Part shown: piece after piece, positions 36,669 to 46,725 of the stretch
Numbering within the stretch: the first letter of the stretch is position 1
Layout of the letters: each line of letters opens with the position of its first letter
Assembly: GCA_009929175.1 (NCBI GenBank)
Contig: SABC01000001.1
Location: 1 to 64,000 of the forward strand
Reading direction: 5' to 3'
From: Bacteroidia bacterium
GTDB taxonomy: Bacteria; Bacteroidota; Bacteroidia; Bacteroidales; UBA932
Length of the DNA: 64,000 bases
Program-made: the position numbers and the translations under genes
The notes under the pieces: model-generated
The model's database searches: none
What the model was told of the DNA's origin: nothing
What the model saw: only the letters and a program-made list of their open reading frames with translations

Positions 36669-37764
36669 CTAATTTGATGCCGAAGAGTTGTTCAGCAAAA
36701 ATTCCTTCATGAAGTCGTTTAGGCCACCATCAAGTACCTCCTGGGTGTCTGTAGTTTCATAACCGGTTCTGTTGTCTTTGACCATTTTATAGGGGTGCAG
36801 CACATAGCTCCTTATTTGGGAACCCCACTCTATTTTCAATTTCTTCCCCTCCAGCTCGGCCTCTTTTTCCCTGCGTTTGCGAAGCTCCAGTTCGTAAAGG
36901 TGCGACTTTAATATCCTCAGAGCGTTTTGCCTGTTGTCCAACTGTGAACGGGTCTCGGTGTTATCCACGACTATCCCCGAAGGAAGGTGCCTGACCCTTA
37001 CCCCTGTCTCTACCTTATTCACGTTTTGCCCCCCTGCACCTCCCGACCGGAAGGTATCCCACTCCAGGTCTCCCGGATTGATCTCAATGTTGATGGTGTC
37101 ATCCACGGCAGGGTAAACGAATACCGATGAGAAAGTTGTCTGTCTCTTTCCCTGGGCATTGAAAGGTGAGATCCTGACCAAACGGTGGACCCCGCTCTCT
37201 GTTTTAAGATAGCCGTATGCAAAATCCCCTTCGAATTCTATTGTGACAGACTTTATTCCGGCCTCTTCTCCTTCTATCATGTCGTAGATATGGACCTTGT
37301 ATCCATTCCTTTCGCCCCAACGAACATACATTCGCATGAGCATTGAAGACCAGTCGTTGCTTTCGGTACCTCCTGCACCGGAGTTGATTTTGAGTATGGC
37401 ACCGAGGTTGTCCCCTTCGTTACCAAGCATGCTCTTCACCTCCAAATCCTCTACTTTACCCAGCAATGCTCTATAATGCTCATCGACCTCTTTTTCGAGG
37501 GAAGGATCCTCCTTGTAAAAGTCCGACAGCACAACCAGGTCCTCTGCCATAGACTCCAGCTCAGAATAGCTTTTAACCCAAGCCTTTACCGAAGACAACC
37601 CTTTGAGATACTGCTCTGCCTCTGCAGGATTATTCCAGAAACCTGCCTCGAGGCTTCGTTTTTCCCCTTCTTTTAATTGTTCTTTTTTGTTAGCGATGTC
37701 AAAGAGACCTCCCCAGCGCCAAAATCCGCTGACGGATCTCTTTTCCCAGATCCAGTGAATACAT
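36669..37764 (-). CDS. prfB: Peptide chain release factor 2 with programmed +1 frameshift
   Basis: The coding sequence needs a +1 shift: the first frame starts at ATG 37764 (MYSLDLGKEIRQRILALGRSL), meets TGA at 37701-37699 as codon 22, and the second frame goes on from GAC to 36669. The joined product has 364 residues, the usual RF2 length. RF2 features: RISPFNAQGKRQTTFSS (the SPF tripeptide for stop recognition) and SGGAGGQNVNK (the GGQ motif for hydrolysis). Low RF2 favours the shift at UGA, giving autoregulation. Without the shift only a 21-residue peptide is made; a second-frame reading alone would wrongly begin with an internal TTG (37598). It sits 21 bases after recX in the same operon. 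Confidence 0.94.
37699..37714 (-). promoter_or_regulatory. prfB frameshift site
   Basis: On the minus strand an SD-like GGGGAGG (37714-37708) precedes TCT CTT TGA C. The Leu codon CTT (37704-37702) can slip by one base so that TGA is skipped and GAC is read. Spacing of three bases between the SD-like box and CTT agrees with the E. coli site. Confidence 0.9.
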
Positions 37765-37785
37765 TTATTTCAAATTTAAATTCTA

Positions 37786-38274
37786 TTATTCCTCTACAAA
37801 GTTAGCCACTATTTTGTTCACCACACCCACAGAATGCTCATAGCCGAACCCTCTGGAGAGTGCAAATCGTATAAGACTGGCTCTCAGCTTACAACTCTCT
37901 GTTGCTTTTTTCATACTCTTTAACTTGGTCATCAAAATCAATTCCAGTCTATCAGCCTCACCTTCGGATGGTATCTCATTTAGCGATTCTTTGATGATAT
38001 CATCCGCTACACCTTTGCCTTTTAGTGTCCATGCAATCTTTTTTGCACCCCATCCGCTAAGACGGGTTTTATCCCTTACAAAGGCCCTGGCAAAACGCAA
38101 ATCATCAACGAAGCCGTCTTTTGCAAGGGATTTAGATATCAAATGCATTTGTTCCGGGTCAAGGTTGTACTTGCTGAGCCGTTTTTGGATATCACCGGTA
38201 CAATACTCCCTGCGGGAGCATAGCTTTTGCATGGCCGACAAGGCGGCTTTGAATATCACCTCATCCCCCGCCAT
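37786..38274 (-). CDS. recX: Regulatory protein RecX
   Basis: 162 residues with three RecX helical repeats: SAMQKLCSRREYCTGDIQKRLSKYNL, LAKDGFVDDLRFARAFVRDKTRLSGWGAKKIAWTLKGKG and a more degenerate third. RecX binds RecA filaments and limits recombinase activity. It is not next to recA on the same strand but only 2.3 kb away on the opposite strand, with rlmN and a TlpA-like gene between. The start ATG at 38274 is two bases after the upstream stop. Confidence 0.9.
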   Translation of the reverse strand: MAGDEVIFKAALSAMQKLCSRREYCTGDIQKRLSKYNLDPEQMHLISKSLAKDGFVDDLRFARAFVRDKTRLSGWGAKKIAWTLKGKGVADDIIKESLNEIPSEGEADRLELILMTKLKSMKKATESCKLRASLIRFALSRGFGYEHSVGVVNKIVANFVEE

Positions 38275-38276
38275 TG

Positions 38277-39467
38277 TTACTCTGCTATGAGTTCATCCAA
38301 AAATTTTTCGAACTCCATCTTGTATTTTTGGAAATGCACACCAGTTCCGGGTCCTGAGAAACCCGAGTGGATTTTCCTTACTGCCCCTTTTTTATCGATG
38401 ATTATTGTGGTTGGGAATGCTTTGAAGTTTTCAAGCTCCGGCAGAGCTTCTCCTACCTTTGCCGGTGTTTGGGATGTAACCAGCACATCATACGGAATCC
38501 CGGCAACAGAGGCTAGCTTACCTGCTGCCTTTTTTGCCTCTTCAAAACTGTCAGCCCGCTCAAAAGCCAAAGCAATCACCTCCAGACCAGGGGAGTACTT
38601 TTCATAAACCGCCGAAAGATATTCGCTTTCGTCCAGGCAATTCGGGCACCATGAGCCACTGATCTGCACAATAGTAACTTTATCCTTGAATTTTTGGTCC
38701 GACAGCGAAACCATCTCACCATTGAGGTTTGGAAAGGAAAACCCTAACGATTTATAGCCCTTTTTCATTCCTGTAACCGAATATGCATCCGGCAGCTCCA
38801 GACTGTCGGCACGGAATCCCCACCCTGTCTCTTCACCGTCGAATCCACTGTACATTTTAAGTTTCCTTAGGTTCTCCCCGTCTGTGGTGGCTGTGAAGAA
38901 TCTGACAAAACCACCATCGAAACTAGACATCATGATGGTTCCCTCCTTGTCAAGAACACCTTCGAAATATCTGTAGTCTCCGGTAGGTGTAAGGAACGAA
39001 CCGGTAATCATACTGTCGCTTTCGTTAAACTCACCTATCAGCCTTTTTTCGCCAATTATTACAAGCCAACGGCCATGGGCCTTACCGGATGAGATATGCA
39101 AGGAGTCAAAACGGCCGACAACCCCTTTTTGTGCTTCGAACGGCATTGTATAAGAGCTTCGTATGAACTCCCCGGCCAATTTTCCCTCCGAACGGGCAAG
39201 CCTGAAGGAAGATCCGAACAAAGGCATCTCAATGAATACCGAGTCGTCTGTAACCTCTATCTCATCAACTTTGTACACATGGTCACCGGTGTAAATTTCC
39301 ATTAACAGAGCGGTATCGGCTCCGGTAAACCTAAAATTGAAAGGAATTCCGGCAGAGCTTTTGGTCAAAAGCGTGCCCCTCCAAATATCTCCTGTAAGGG
39401 CATCCTTGTCACTGCTGCATGAGAGCAACAAGAGAACGGTTACTGCAAATAAAAGATGTTTTTTCAT
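38277..39467 (-). CDS. TlpA/AhpC-like thioredoxin-fold lipoprotein
   Basis: 396 residues with a lipobox (LLLLSC) at Cys17. Residues about 25-235 are a beta-rich domain with no name that I can give (GTLLTKSSAGIPFNFRFTG). From about 245 a thioredoxin domain follows with the CxxC active site ISGSWCPNCLDESEYL and the cis-Pro region VAGIPYDVLVTSQTPAKVGE, ending FPTTIIIDKKGAVRKIHSGFSGPGTG. It would reduce or oxidise disulfides in the periplasm, as resA/tlpA proteins do. It overlaps rlmN by 4 bases and lies just before recX. Confidence 0.87.
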   Translation of the reverse strand: MKKHLLFAVTVLLLLSCSSDKDALTGDIWRGTLLTKSSAGIPFNFRFTGADTALLMEIYTGDHVYKVDEIEVTDDSVFIEMPLFGSSFRLARSEGKLAGEFIRSSYTMPFEAQKGVVGRFDSLHISSGKAHGRWLVIIGEKRLIGEFNESDSMITGSFLTPTGDYRYFEGVLDKEGTIMMSSFDGGFVRFFTATTDGENLRKLKMYSGFDGEETGWGFRADSLELPDAYSVTGMKKGYKSLGFSFPNLNGEMVSLSDQKFKDKVTIVQISGSWCPNCLDESEYLSAVYEKYSPGLEVIALAFERADSFEEAKKAAGKLASVAGIPYDVLVTSQTPAKVGEALPELENFKAFPTTIIIDKKGAVRKIHSGFSGPGTGVHFQKYKMEFEKFLDELIAE

Positions 39468-40492
39468 AAGTTTGGTTTATTTGTTTTGTCACTGCTGAGC
39501 ATCCCGCAGGCAGCCATAATGTCTTCGCCCCGGGAGGCCCTTATGGTAGTCATTATTCCGGAGTTGTTGAGCCTGTCACGGAACATCACCATGATTGCAT
39601 CAGGCGAAGGTTTCAGCGGAAAATCAGGAATTTGGTGAAACCGTATCAGGTTGACCCTGCACTCCAGTCCTTTCAGCATCCTGGCAAGAGCATCGGCCTC
39701 CTTTTTGGAATCGTTCCACCCGGAAAACATTATATATTCGAAACTAACCCTCCTCTGCCCCGAAAAATCAAATTTTTTGATCATCTCCACGGTTTCTGAG
39801 ATTGGCCAAGCCTTTTGCACAGGCATCATCTCTTCCCTTTGCCTGTCAAACGGATTATGAAGGGAGATGGCAAGATGGCAACGGGAATTCTCAAGAAAAT
39901 CGACCAAGTGCTTGTGCACCCCTATTGTAGAGACAGTTATTCGTTTGGGGCTCCACCCGAACCCCCAGTCCGAGGTAAGTATCAGGGTACTTTTGATTAC
40001 CTCCGTGTAGTTGTCCAATGGCTCACCCATTCCCATGAAAACAATGTTGGTGAGCGAGTCGCTCTCGGCAACATTGAGGATTTGTGAAATTATCTCTCCT
40101 GCACTCAGGTTTCCCTTGAATCCCATCCTGCCGGTCATGCAAAATTCACATCCCATTTTGCAGCCTGCCTGGGAAGAAATGCATAGGGTTGCCCTCTCGG
40201 CATCGGGAATCATCACAGCCTCAATATCGGTCCCGCACAGCGAAGGGAAAAGGTATTTGACAGTTCCGTCCAAAGAAGTTGTGGTATGTGACGGGGCAAA
40301 ACCACCCACTTCGTAATCCCTGGAAAGCAACTCCCGGCTCTCCTTGGAGAGATTGGACATTTGCTCAACCGAAGATACTTTTTTTACATACAGCCAGTGA
40401 GCCAACTGTTTTGCCGTAAACGACGGAAGTGACAGATCCTTTGTTATTTGCTGTAATTCTTCCAGGGTAAGACCCAGTAACCATTTTTTCAT
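39464..40492 (-). CDS. rlmN: 23S rRNA (adenine-2503) methyltransferase / tRNA A37 methyltransferase
   Basis: 342 residues, radical SAM. The SAM-cluster cysteines are in CISSQAGCKMGCEFCMTG (Cx3Cx2C), and the second methylation cysteine near the C-terminus is in RGEDIMAACGML. SAM-binding GEPLDN and SLHNPFDRQREEMMPV are present. The enzyme methylates A2503 of 23S rRNA and A37 of some tRNAs. The ATG comes four bases after a minus-strand TAACTTTG box, so the mRNA may have almost no leader. First gene of the rlmN to fumarase transcript. Confidence 0.95.
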   Translation of the reverse strand: MKKWLLGLTLEELQQITKDLSLPSFTAKQLAHWLYVKKVSSVEQMSNLSKESRELLSRDYEVGGFAPSHTTTSLDGTVKYLFPSLCGTDIEAVMIPDAERATLCISSQAGCKMGCEFCMTGRMGFKGNLSAGEIISQILNVAESDSLTNIVFMGMGEPLDNYTEVIKSTLILTSDWGFGWSPKRITVSTIGVHKHLVDFLENSRCHLAISLHNPFDRQREEMMPVQKAWPISETVEMIKKFDFSGQRRVSFEYIMFSGWNDSKKEADALARMLKGLECRVNLIRFHQIPDFPLKPSPDAIMVMFRDRLNNSGIMTTIRASRGEDIMAACGMLSSDKTNKPNL

Positions 40493-40496
40493 AGGG

Positions 40497-40504
40497 CAAA
40501 GTTA
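40497..40504 (-). promoter_or_regulatory. -7 box for rlmN
   Basis: TAACTTTG (minus strand) ends four bases before the rlmN ATG at 40492. A leaderless or nearly leaderless start is implied if this box is used. Confidence 0.45.
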
Positions 40505-40525
40505 GAGAAAATAAAAATCATTTGT

Positions 40526-40533
40526 TATTTTTG
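40526..40533 (+). promoter_or_regulatory. -7 box for recA
   Basis: TATTTTTG matches TAnnTTTG and lies 24 bases before the recA ATG (40558). No SOS-type inverted repeat is evident near it. Confidence 0.5.
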
Positions 40534-40557
40534 CATGAATTTAAAACTTTAAATATT

Positions 40558-41592
40558 ATGGCAAAGGAGAGTGAAGAAGTTAAACAAAGTGCCGGAATAA
40601 GCCCGGAAAAGCTAAAGGCCCTTCAGGCTACTTTAGACAAAATCGAGAAAGATTACGGCAAAGGCACTGTGATGAAGATGGGAGAGCAGCCAAAATGGGA
40701 GGTTTCAACAATTCCTTCGGGTTCCATTACGTTGGACTATGCACTTGGCATCGGCGGGTATCCGAGAGGCCGTGTGGTAGAGATTTACGGACCGGAATCC
40801 AGTGGTAAGACAACACTTGCGATACACGCTATAGCCGAAGCCCAAAAAAAGGGCGGGGTTGCAGCAATAATTGATGCCGAGCACGCTTTTGACAGGACAT
40901 ATGCAAAAAAACTGGGAGTAGATGTAGACACACTGCTCATCTCCCAACCCGACAACGGCGAGCAGGCACTGGAAATCACCGATGCCCTTATCCGTAGTGG
41001 TGCAATTGACGTCATTGTGATTGACTCTGTTGCTGCCCTGACCCCAAAGGCCGAGATCGAAGGAGAGATGGGGGATTCCAAAATGGGGCTGCAGGCAAGG
41101 CTCATGAGCCAGGCTCTCAGGAAACTGACAGCCAACATCAGCAGGACCAATACATGCTGTATATTTATCAACCAGCTAAGGGACAAGATCGGTGTAATGT
41201 TCGGGAATCCCGAGACTACCACAGGAGGTAACGCACTCAAGTTTTACTCCTCGGTGCGTGTAGACGTGCGCCGAATCACCCAACTCAAAGATGGCGAGGA
41301 GGCAACAGGCAACAGGGTGAGGGTAAAGATTGTGAAAAACAAACTGGCTCCCCCTTTCCGCAAAGCCGAGTTCGACATTGTCTTTGGCGAAGGTATCTCC
41401 AAAATTGGCGAAGTTATTGACCTTGGAGTTGATTTTGGAATCATCAAAAAGAGCGGCTCATGGTTTAGTTACGGCGACGACAAACTGGGGCAGGGAAGGG
41501 AATCCGTAAAGCAGATCCTGCTGGACAACCCCACCCTCATGGAGGAAGTAGAGCAAAAGATCCGCCTCAAATTGCTGGAAAATAACGAATAA
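40558..41592 (+). CDS. recA: Recombinase A
   Basis: 344 residues from ATG 40558; an ATG/TTG-type longer reading from 40522 crosses the promoter and is rejected. Core features: [27 protein letters not shown], Walker [25 protein letters not shown], Walker [16 protein letters not shown] ([14 protein letters not shown]), the DNA-binding loops and [28 protein letters not shown]. RecA forms filaments on single-stranded DNA for recombination and repair. recX lies on the other strand nearby. trpS follows 17 bases later on the same strand. Confidence 0.97.
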   Translation: MAKESEEVKQSAGISPEKLKALQATLDKIEKDYGKGTVMKMGEQPKWEVSTIPSGSITLDYALGIGGYPRGRVVEIYGPESSGKTTLAIHAIAEAQKKGGVAAIIDAEHAFDRTYAKKLGVDVDTLLISQPDNGEQALEITDALIRSGAIDVIVIDSVAALTPKAEIEGEMGDSKMGLQARLMSQALRKLTANISRTNTCCIFINQLRDKIGVMFGNPETTTGGNALKFYSSVRVDVRRITQLKDGEEATGNRVRVKIVKNKLAPPFRKAEFDIVFGEGISKIGEVIDLGVDFGIIKKSGSWFSYGDDKLGQGRESVKQILLDNPTLMEEVEQKIRLKLLENNE

Positions 41593-41609
41593 TAAGATCA
41601 AACCAAAAG

Positions 41610-42617
41610 ATGGAAATTGTTTTAAGCGGGATCCGTTCCACCGGACACCTGCATTTGGGAAATTACTATGGTGCGTTGCGCAACTACATCAAGATGCAGG
41701 ACAATTACAACTGCTACTTTTTCATAGCCGACCTGCACTCCCTCACAACCCATCCTCACCCCGATGACTTTCATGCCGGGGTAAGGACCATACTTGCCGA
41801 ATACCTGGCCTCCGGACTGGACCCCGAAAAATCTGCCATATTTGTACAAAGTGATGTCCCCGAAATCACCGAGTTGTATGTATTGCTCAATATGATTGCA
41901 TACAAAGGTGAGCTGGAAAGGACAACCTCGTTCAAAGACAAGGTAAGGCAAAACCCCGACAATGTGAATGCCGGATTATTGACCTATCCTGTACTGATGG
42001 CTGCCGACATCCTTATCCACAGGGCCAACCTGGTTCCGGTAGGCAAAGACCAGGAGCAACACCTGGAGGTGGCAAGGGTACTTGCCCGCAGGTTCAACAC
42101 CCTATACAACACCGAGGTGTTTCCCGAACCCCAGGCATTCAACTTTGGAAGTGACCTGGTCAAGGTTCCCGGATTGGACGGCAGCGGCAAGATGGGCAAA
42201 AGTGAAGGAAACGGGATTTACCTGTGTGACGACGAAAAGAGCATAAGGAAAAAGGTGATGCGTGCCGTTACAGACAGTGGTCCTACCGAGCCCGGTTCGC
42301 CAATGGCCCAATCGGTGGAAAACCTCTTTACTCTTCTTAAAATAGTATCGGACCAATCCACTGTAAACCACTTTACAGAGAGTTACAACAACTGCACAAT
42401 CCGTTACGGAGACCTCAAGAAACAACTGGCAGACGATATCATAAAACAAACTGCACCCATAAAAGCCAGGATAGAAGAGATCTATAGTGACGGGGATTAT
42501 TTACGCAAGGTAGTCAAAAGGGGAACGGAAATGGCGCGGGAAAGCGCGCAGGCGACAATGAAGGAGGTAAGGAAGGCCGTTGGCTTCAAAAGCTTCCTAA
42601 AAGCAGATGATCAGTAA
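41610..42617 (+). CDS. trpS: Tryptophanyl-tRNA synthetase
   Basis: 335 residues. Class Ic features: SGIRSTGHLHLGNYYGALRN (HIGH-type HLGN), FIADLHSLTT, NAGLLTYPVLMAADILIHRANLVPVGKDQEQHLE and the KMSKS-type GSGKMGKSEGN. It charges tRNA-Trp. The 11-base overlap with dnaG couples the two. No leader or T-box upstream; expected for this phylum. Confidence 0.95.
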   Translation: MEIVLSGIRSTGHLHLGNYYGALRNYIKMQDNYNCYFFIADLHSLTTHPHPDDFHAGVRTILAEYLASGLDPEKSAIFVQSDVPEITELYVLLNMIAYKGELERTTSFKDKVRQNPDNVNAGLLTYPVLMAADILIHRANLVPVGKDQEQHLEVARVLARRFNTLYNTEVFPEPQAFNFGSDLVKVPGLDGSGKMGKSEGNGIYLCDDEKSIRKKVMRAVTDSGPTEPGSPMAQSVENLFTLLKIVSDQSTVNHFTESYNNCTIRYGDLKKQLADDIIKQTAPIKARIEEIYSDGDYLRKVVKRGTEMARESAQATMKEVRKAVGFKSFLKADDQ

Positions 42618-44586
42618 GGATACTATAGACAGGATACTGGATGCCGCGCAGATCGTCGACGTTGTCAGTGATTTCGTGGCTTTGAGGAGAAGGGGGGCAA
42701 ACTACACAGCTTGCTGCCCTTTTCATCACGAAAAAACACCATCCTTCTCAGTATCCCCGGCAAAAGGGATATACAAATGCTTTGGTTGCGGCAAAGCCGG
42801 TAACTCAGTCAACTTTATCATGGAGCATGAGCATCTCGGTTACGTGGATGCCCTCAAATACCTCGGCAGAAAGTTTGGAATCGAGGTCCAGGACAAAGAG
42901 GAGACCCAGGCAGAGGCCGAAAACCGGTTACGTTCGGAGTCCATACTTGCTGTTACCCAGTTTGCATCGGAGTTTTACCAAAAATCCCTTTGGGAAACCG
43001 ACCAGGGAATATCCATTGGAATAGGTTATTTCAAAGAGCGCGGGTTCACCTCCGAAACCATCAAGAAGTTCTCCCTTGGTTGGGCTCCCGGCGGAAGGGA
43101 TTCCATGAGCAGCGCTGCCCAAAAGGCCGGGTACAAAAAGGAGTACCTTGTGGATTCGGGGCTCTCGGTAGAGAGGGAAGCCGGCAAGGATGTGGTTGAC
43201 AGGTTTTACGAAAGGGTCATGTTTCCGATACACTCCATATCGGGCAGGGTGATTGCCTTTGGAGGGAGGACCTTGCGGAGTGACAAAAACATAGCAAAAT
43301 ACATCAACTCCCCCGAAACCGAAATCTATGTAAAGAGCAAATCCCTTTACGGTATCTACCAGGCCAAGAGTTCCATTGCCAAACTTCAAAAGTGCTACCT
43401 GGTCGAGGGTTATACCGATGTAATTTCGTTCCACCAGGCAGGCGTAGAAAATGTTGTAGCCTCGAGCGGCACCTCCCTTACAACCGAACAGATTCGGCTT
43501 GTAAAAAGATTCACCCCCGAAGTTGCAGTCCTGTACGATGGTGACCCTGCAGGTATAAAAGCCTCCCTCAGGGGTATAGACATGCTGCTGGAAGAGGGCT
43601 TGAGAGTGAAGGTTGTACTCTTTCCCGACGGCGAAGACCCCGACTCTTTTGCCCGCAAAAAAGGGCCACAGGCACTACGAAAGTTCCTGGATGAGTCCGA
43701 AGAGGATTTCATCGCTTTCAAGACCCGCCTGTTGAGCGACGACACAAAAAAAGACCCGCTCAAAAGGGCACAACTCATATCGGAGGTGGTTGCAAGCATC
43801 TCGGTGATTCCCGATGCAATCAGCCGGGCTGTCTATATTGAGGAGTGCTCCCAGCGGCTCAACATTGCCGAGGAGATTCTCTCGGACGAGGTAAAGAAAC
43901 TGAGGAAAAAGAAGCAGTACGGAGCCTATGGGCAAACTACCGAAAGCCGGTCCGAACCCGGAATGCCCAAATATTTCCCTCCGTTGGAAACAGGGGAAAA
44001 GATTCCCGAGTTTATCACCGGCACTTACTGTGAGCCCGCCGAGAAAGAGCTGCTTTACTATCTTATCAGACACGGCGAATCCAACTTGTACGGGACAGAA
44101 TCCCAAAACGACCCAACGTCTCCCGAGGCTAAGGTTGCAATTAGTGTTTCTCAATTCATACTCAATGAATTGCAAAACGACGACCTGGAGCTGCAAAACC
44201 TGGTTTATAAAAAAATCTTTGACGAGTATTACAAAATCAGGGAAAAGGGACAGGAATATATCCAAAAATATTTCATAAACCACCCCGACCCGCAAATCGT
44301 ACAGGTAATTTTAGATATACTGCATCAGGAGCACTCCCTCACAGTGAAGATTTTTGTAGAATCCGTAACCCCCGAGGAGCAGATGCTGCCGGTTGTCGTA
44401 CCCAAGTCAATCCTAATATATAAGGCCAAGATTACCGCAATTGCATACCAAGAGATATGTAACAAACTGGCCGATGCCGAAAAATCCGGAGACGCACAAA
44501 TACAAAACGAACTGATGGAACAGGTTCAGATATTGATGCACATCCGCAACTCCTTTTCCAAGGAGCTCAAAAGGTTGACCATTTAA
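42607..44586 (+). CDS. dnaG: DNA primase
   Basis: 659 residues. The N-terminal CHC2 zinc finger is CPFHHEKTPSFSVSPAKGIYKCFGCGKAGN; next come the RNA-polymerase core FGGRTLRSDKNIAKYINSPET and the TOPRIM part YLVEGYTDVISFHQAGVENVVASSGTSLT with YDGDPAGIKAS. The C-terminal third is low in conservation and would bind DnaB helicase. It makes primers for replication. The overlap with trpS places it in the recA-trpS-dnaG run; a promoter for metG overlaps its end. Confidence 0.95.
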   Translation: MISKDTIDRILDAAQIVDVVSDFVALRRRGANYTACCPFHHEKTPSFSVSPAKGIYKCFGCGKAGNSVNFIMEHEHLGYVDALKYLGRKFGIEVQDKEETQAEAENRLRSESILAVTQFASEFYQKSLWETDQGISIGIGYFKERGFTSETIKKFSLGWAPGGRDSMSSAAQKAGYKKEYLVDSGLSVEREAGKDVVDRFYERVMFPIHSISGRVIAFGGRTLRSDKNIAKYINSPETEIYVKSKSLYGIYQAKSSIAKLQKCYLVEGYTDVISFHQAGVENVVASSGTSLTTEQIRLVKRFTPEVAVLYDGDPAGIKASLRGIDMLLEEGLRVKVVLFPDGEDPDSFARKKGPQALRKFLDESEEDFIAFKTRLLSDDTKKDPLKRAQLISEVVASISVIPDAISRAVYIEECSQRLNIAEEILSDEVKKLRKKKQYGAYGQTTESRSEPGMPKYFPPLETGEKIPEFITGTYCEPAEKELLYYLIRHGESNLYGTESQNDPTSPEAKVAISVSQFILNELQNDDLELQNLVYKKIFDEYYKIREKGQEYIQKYFINHPDPQIVQVILDILHQEHSLTVKIFVESVTPEEQMLPVVVPKSILIYKAKITAIAYQEICNKLADAEKSGDAQIQNELMEQVQILMHIRNSFSKELKRLTI

Positions 44587-44603
44587 CATTTTTTGTAACT
44601 TTG
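44575..44603 (+). promoter_or_regulatory. Promoter of metG
   Basis: TTG at 44575-44577 and TAACTTTG at 44596-44603 with an 18-base spacer. The start would be near 44608, about 40 bases before ATG 44650. Confidence 0.5.
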
Positions 44604-44649
44604 TCGCCTCATAAAAATAACCAATAGTAACAATATAACAGACATTCAT

Positions 44650-46722
44650 ATGGATAGCAAATACAAAAGACATCTTGTGACAGCAGCACTGCCCTACGCA
44701 AACGGAGCGGTTCATATCGGGCATCTGGCAGGAGTTTACGTTCCTGCCGATATTTACTGCCGTTATCTCCGAATGCGTGGTGAAGATGTCCGTTTTATTT
44801 GCGGTTCGGACGAGCACGGTGTCCCTATCACCATAAAGGCCAAGCAAAACAACTGCACCCCACAGGAGATAGTCGACAAATACCACCATATAATCAAAGA
44901 TTCTTTTGAACGGTTAGGGATAACATTTGACATTTACTCCCGTACCAGCTCTGCAATCCATCACAAAACGGCTGCAGAATTCTTCCGCAAGCTATACGAC
45001 CAAGGCAACTTCATAGAGAAGGAAAGCGAACAATACTACGATGAGGAAGCCGGTCAGTTCCTGGCCGACCGCTACATAACAGGCACCTGTCCCAAATGCT
45101 CTGCCGAAAATGCATACGGGGACCAATGTGAGAAATGCGGCAGCACCCTCTCTCCCACCGAACTGATTAACCCGAGGTCTACCCTGAGCGGAAACACCCC
45201 TGTAATGAAAAAGACATCCCACTGGTATCTTCCGCTGGACCAGTACGAGCCATGGCTCAAGGAGTGGATACTTGAAGGGCACAAGGATTGGAAAACCAAT
45301 GTATATGGCCAGTGTAAATCATGGCTGGATGGAGGGCTGCAACCAAGGGCTGTGAGCCGCGACCTGGACTGGGGTGTCCCTGTACCGGTGGAGGGGGCAC
45401 AAGGGAAGGTTCTGTATGTATGGTTCGATGCACCAATAGGATATATCTCCAATACTATAGAGCTTATGCCCGATGAATGGGAAACCTGGTGGAAGAACGA
45501 AGAGACCAAACTGGTCCATTTCATAGGAAAGGACAACATAGTATTCCACTGTATTGTATTCCCATCCATGCTCAAAGCCTTCGGAGATGGCTATATCTTG
45601 CCCGAAAACGTACCTGCCAATGAATTCCTAAACCTTGAGGGGAATAAGATATCCACCTCCCGGAACTGGGCCGTGTGGTTACATGAATACCTGGAAGAGT
45701 TTCCCGGCAAAGAGGATGTGCTCCGCTATGTGCTTTGCGCCAATGCTCCCGAAACCAAAGACAATGATTTTACCTGGAAGGATTTCCAGACCCGCAACAA
45801 CAGCGAGCTCGTAGGCATCTTCGGGAATTTCGTGAACAGGGCTGTGGTACTTACCCATAAATACTTTGGAGGGGAAGTCCCTTCGGCTGGTAACCTGGTG
45901 CAAGCCGACAAAGAGGTACTGGCGGCAATACCCGCCATCCGCACCAGTATCGAACAAAACCTGGAGACATACCATTTCCGTGAAGCCTTGAGGGAGGCCA
46001 TGAACCTTGCAAGGCTTGGCAACAAATATCTTACCGATACCGAACCATGGAAACTTGCGAAAAGCGATATGGAGAGGGTTGCAACAATACTGAATGTTTC
46101 ACTCCAGATATGTGCCAACCTTTCGGTTGCGTTCGAACCTTTCCTCCCTTTCACCTCTGCAAAACTGCGGGAAATCCTTAACCTGGGGAACATCAGCTGG
46201 GAAGCCTTCGGGCAACCGTCAATCCTCGCTGCCGGCCACAAGTTGAACGAAGCCCGCCTTCTTTTCGAGAAAATTGAGGATAGCGAAATCGAGTTCCAGA
46301 TAAACAAACTCAACAACACCAAAGAGAGCAACAATACAAACGATACCGGCCAGGCAGCAAGCCAACCCTTGCAACCCGCAGCTTTACCTCTAAAAGAGGA
46401 GTGCAGCTATGACGATTTCATTAAAATGGACATACGTACAGCTACTGTCCTGGAAGCCAAACGAGTCCCCAAAACCGACAAGTTACTCGAACTAACCATC
46501 GACACCGGGCTGGACAAACGCACGATAGTTTCCGGAATTGCCGAATACTACACAGCCGAAGAGATGGCAGGCAAACAAATATGCATATTGGCAAACCTTG
46601 CCCCAAGGAAAATCAAGGGAATAGAATCCCGTGGAATGATTCTGATGGCTAAGGAAGAGAATGGCAAAATGAAGATAGTGACACCCGAGGAGAGGCTCTC
46701 CAACGGATCAACAATCAGCTGA
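44650..46722 (+). CDS. metG: Methionyl-tRNA synthetase
   Basis: 690 residues, the long form. The HIGH motif is [19 protein letters not shown], the zinc-binding knuckle [19 protein letters not shown] lies at about 145-165, and the KMSKS site appears as [13 protein letters not shown]. After the anticodon domain comes a polar linker (about 555-590) rich in Asn, Thr and Gln, then a C-terminal tRNA-binding domain (about 595-690; [28 protein letters not shown]) that makes the enzyme a dimer. It charges initiator and elongator tRNA-Met. Its stop is 3 bases from the stop of the convergent HU-like gene. Confidence 0.97.
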   Translation: MDSKYKRHLVTAALPYANGAVHIGHLAGVYVPADIYCRYLRMRGEDVRFICGSDEHGVPITIKAKQNNCTPQEIVDKYHHIIKDSFERLGITFDIYSRTSSAIHHKTAAEFFRKLYDQGNFIEKESEQYYDEEAGQFLADRYITGTCPKCSAENAYGDQCEKCGSTLSPTELINPRSTLSGNTPVMKKTSHWYLPLDQYEPWLKEWILEGHKDWKTNVYGQCKSWLDGGLQPRAVSRDLDWGVPVPVEGAQGKVLYVWFDAPIGYISNTIELMPDEWETWWKNEETKLVHFIGKDNIVFHCIVFPSMLKAFGDGYILPENVPANEFLNLEGNKISTSRNWAVWLHEYLEEFPGKEDVLRYVLCANAPETKDNDFTWKDFQTRNNSELVGIFGNFVNRAVVLTHKYFGGEVPSAGNLVQADKEVLAAIPAIRTSIEQNLETYHFREALREAMNLARLGNKYLTDTEPWKLAKSDMERVATILNVSLQICANLSVAFEPFLPFTSAKLREILNLGNISWEAFGQPSILAAGHKLNEARLLFEKIEDSEIEFQINKLNNTKESNNTNDTGQAASQPLQPAALPLKEECSYDDFIKMDIRTATVLEAKRVPKTDKLLELTIDTGLDKRTIVSGIAEYYTAEEMAGKQICILANLAPRKIKGIESRGMILMAKEENGKMKIVTPEERLSNGSTIS

Positions 46723-46725
46723 TTT

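Noticed and set aside
36669..37598. A 309-residue RF2 as a truncated gene
   Set aside because: The missing N-terminus is present in another frame upstream with a perfect frameshift site.
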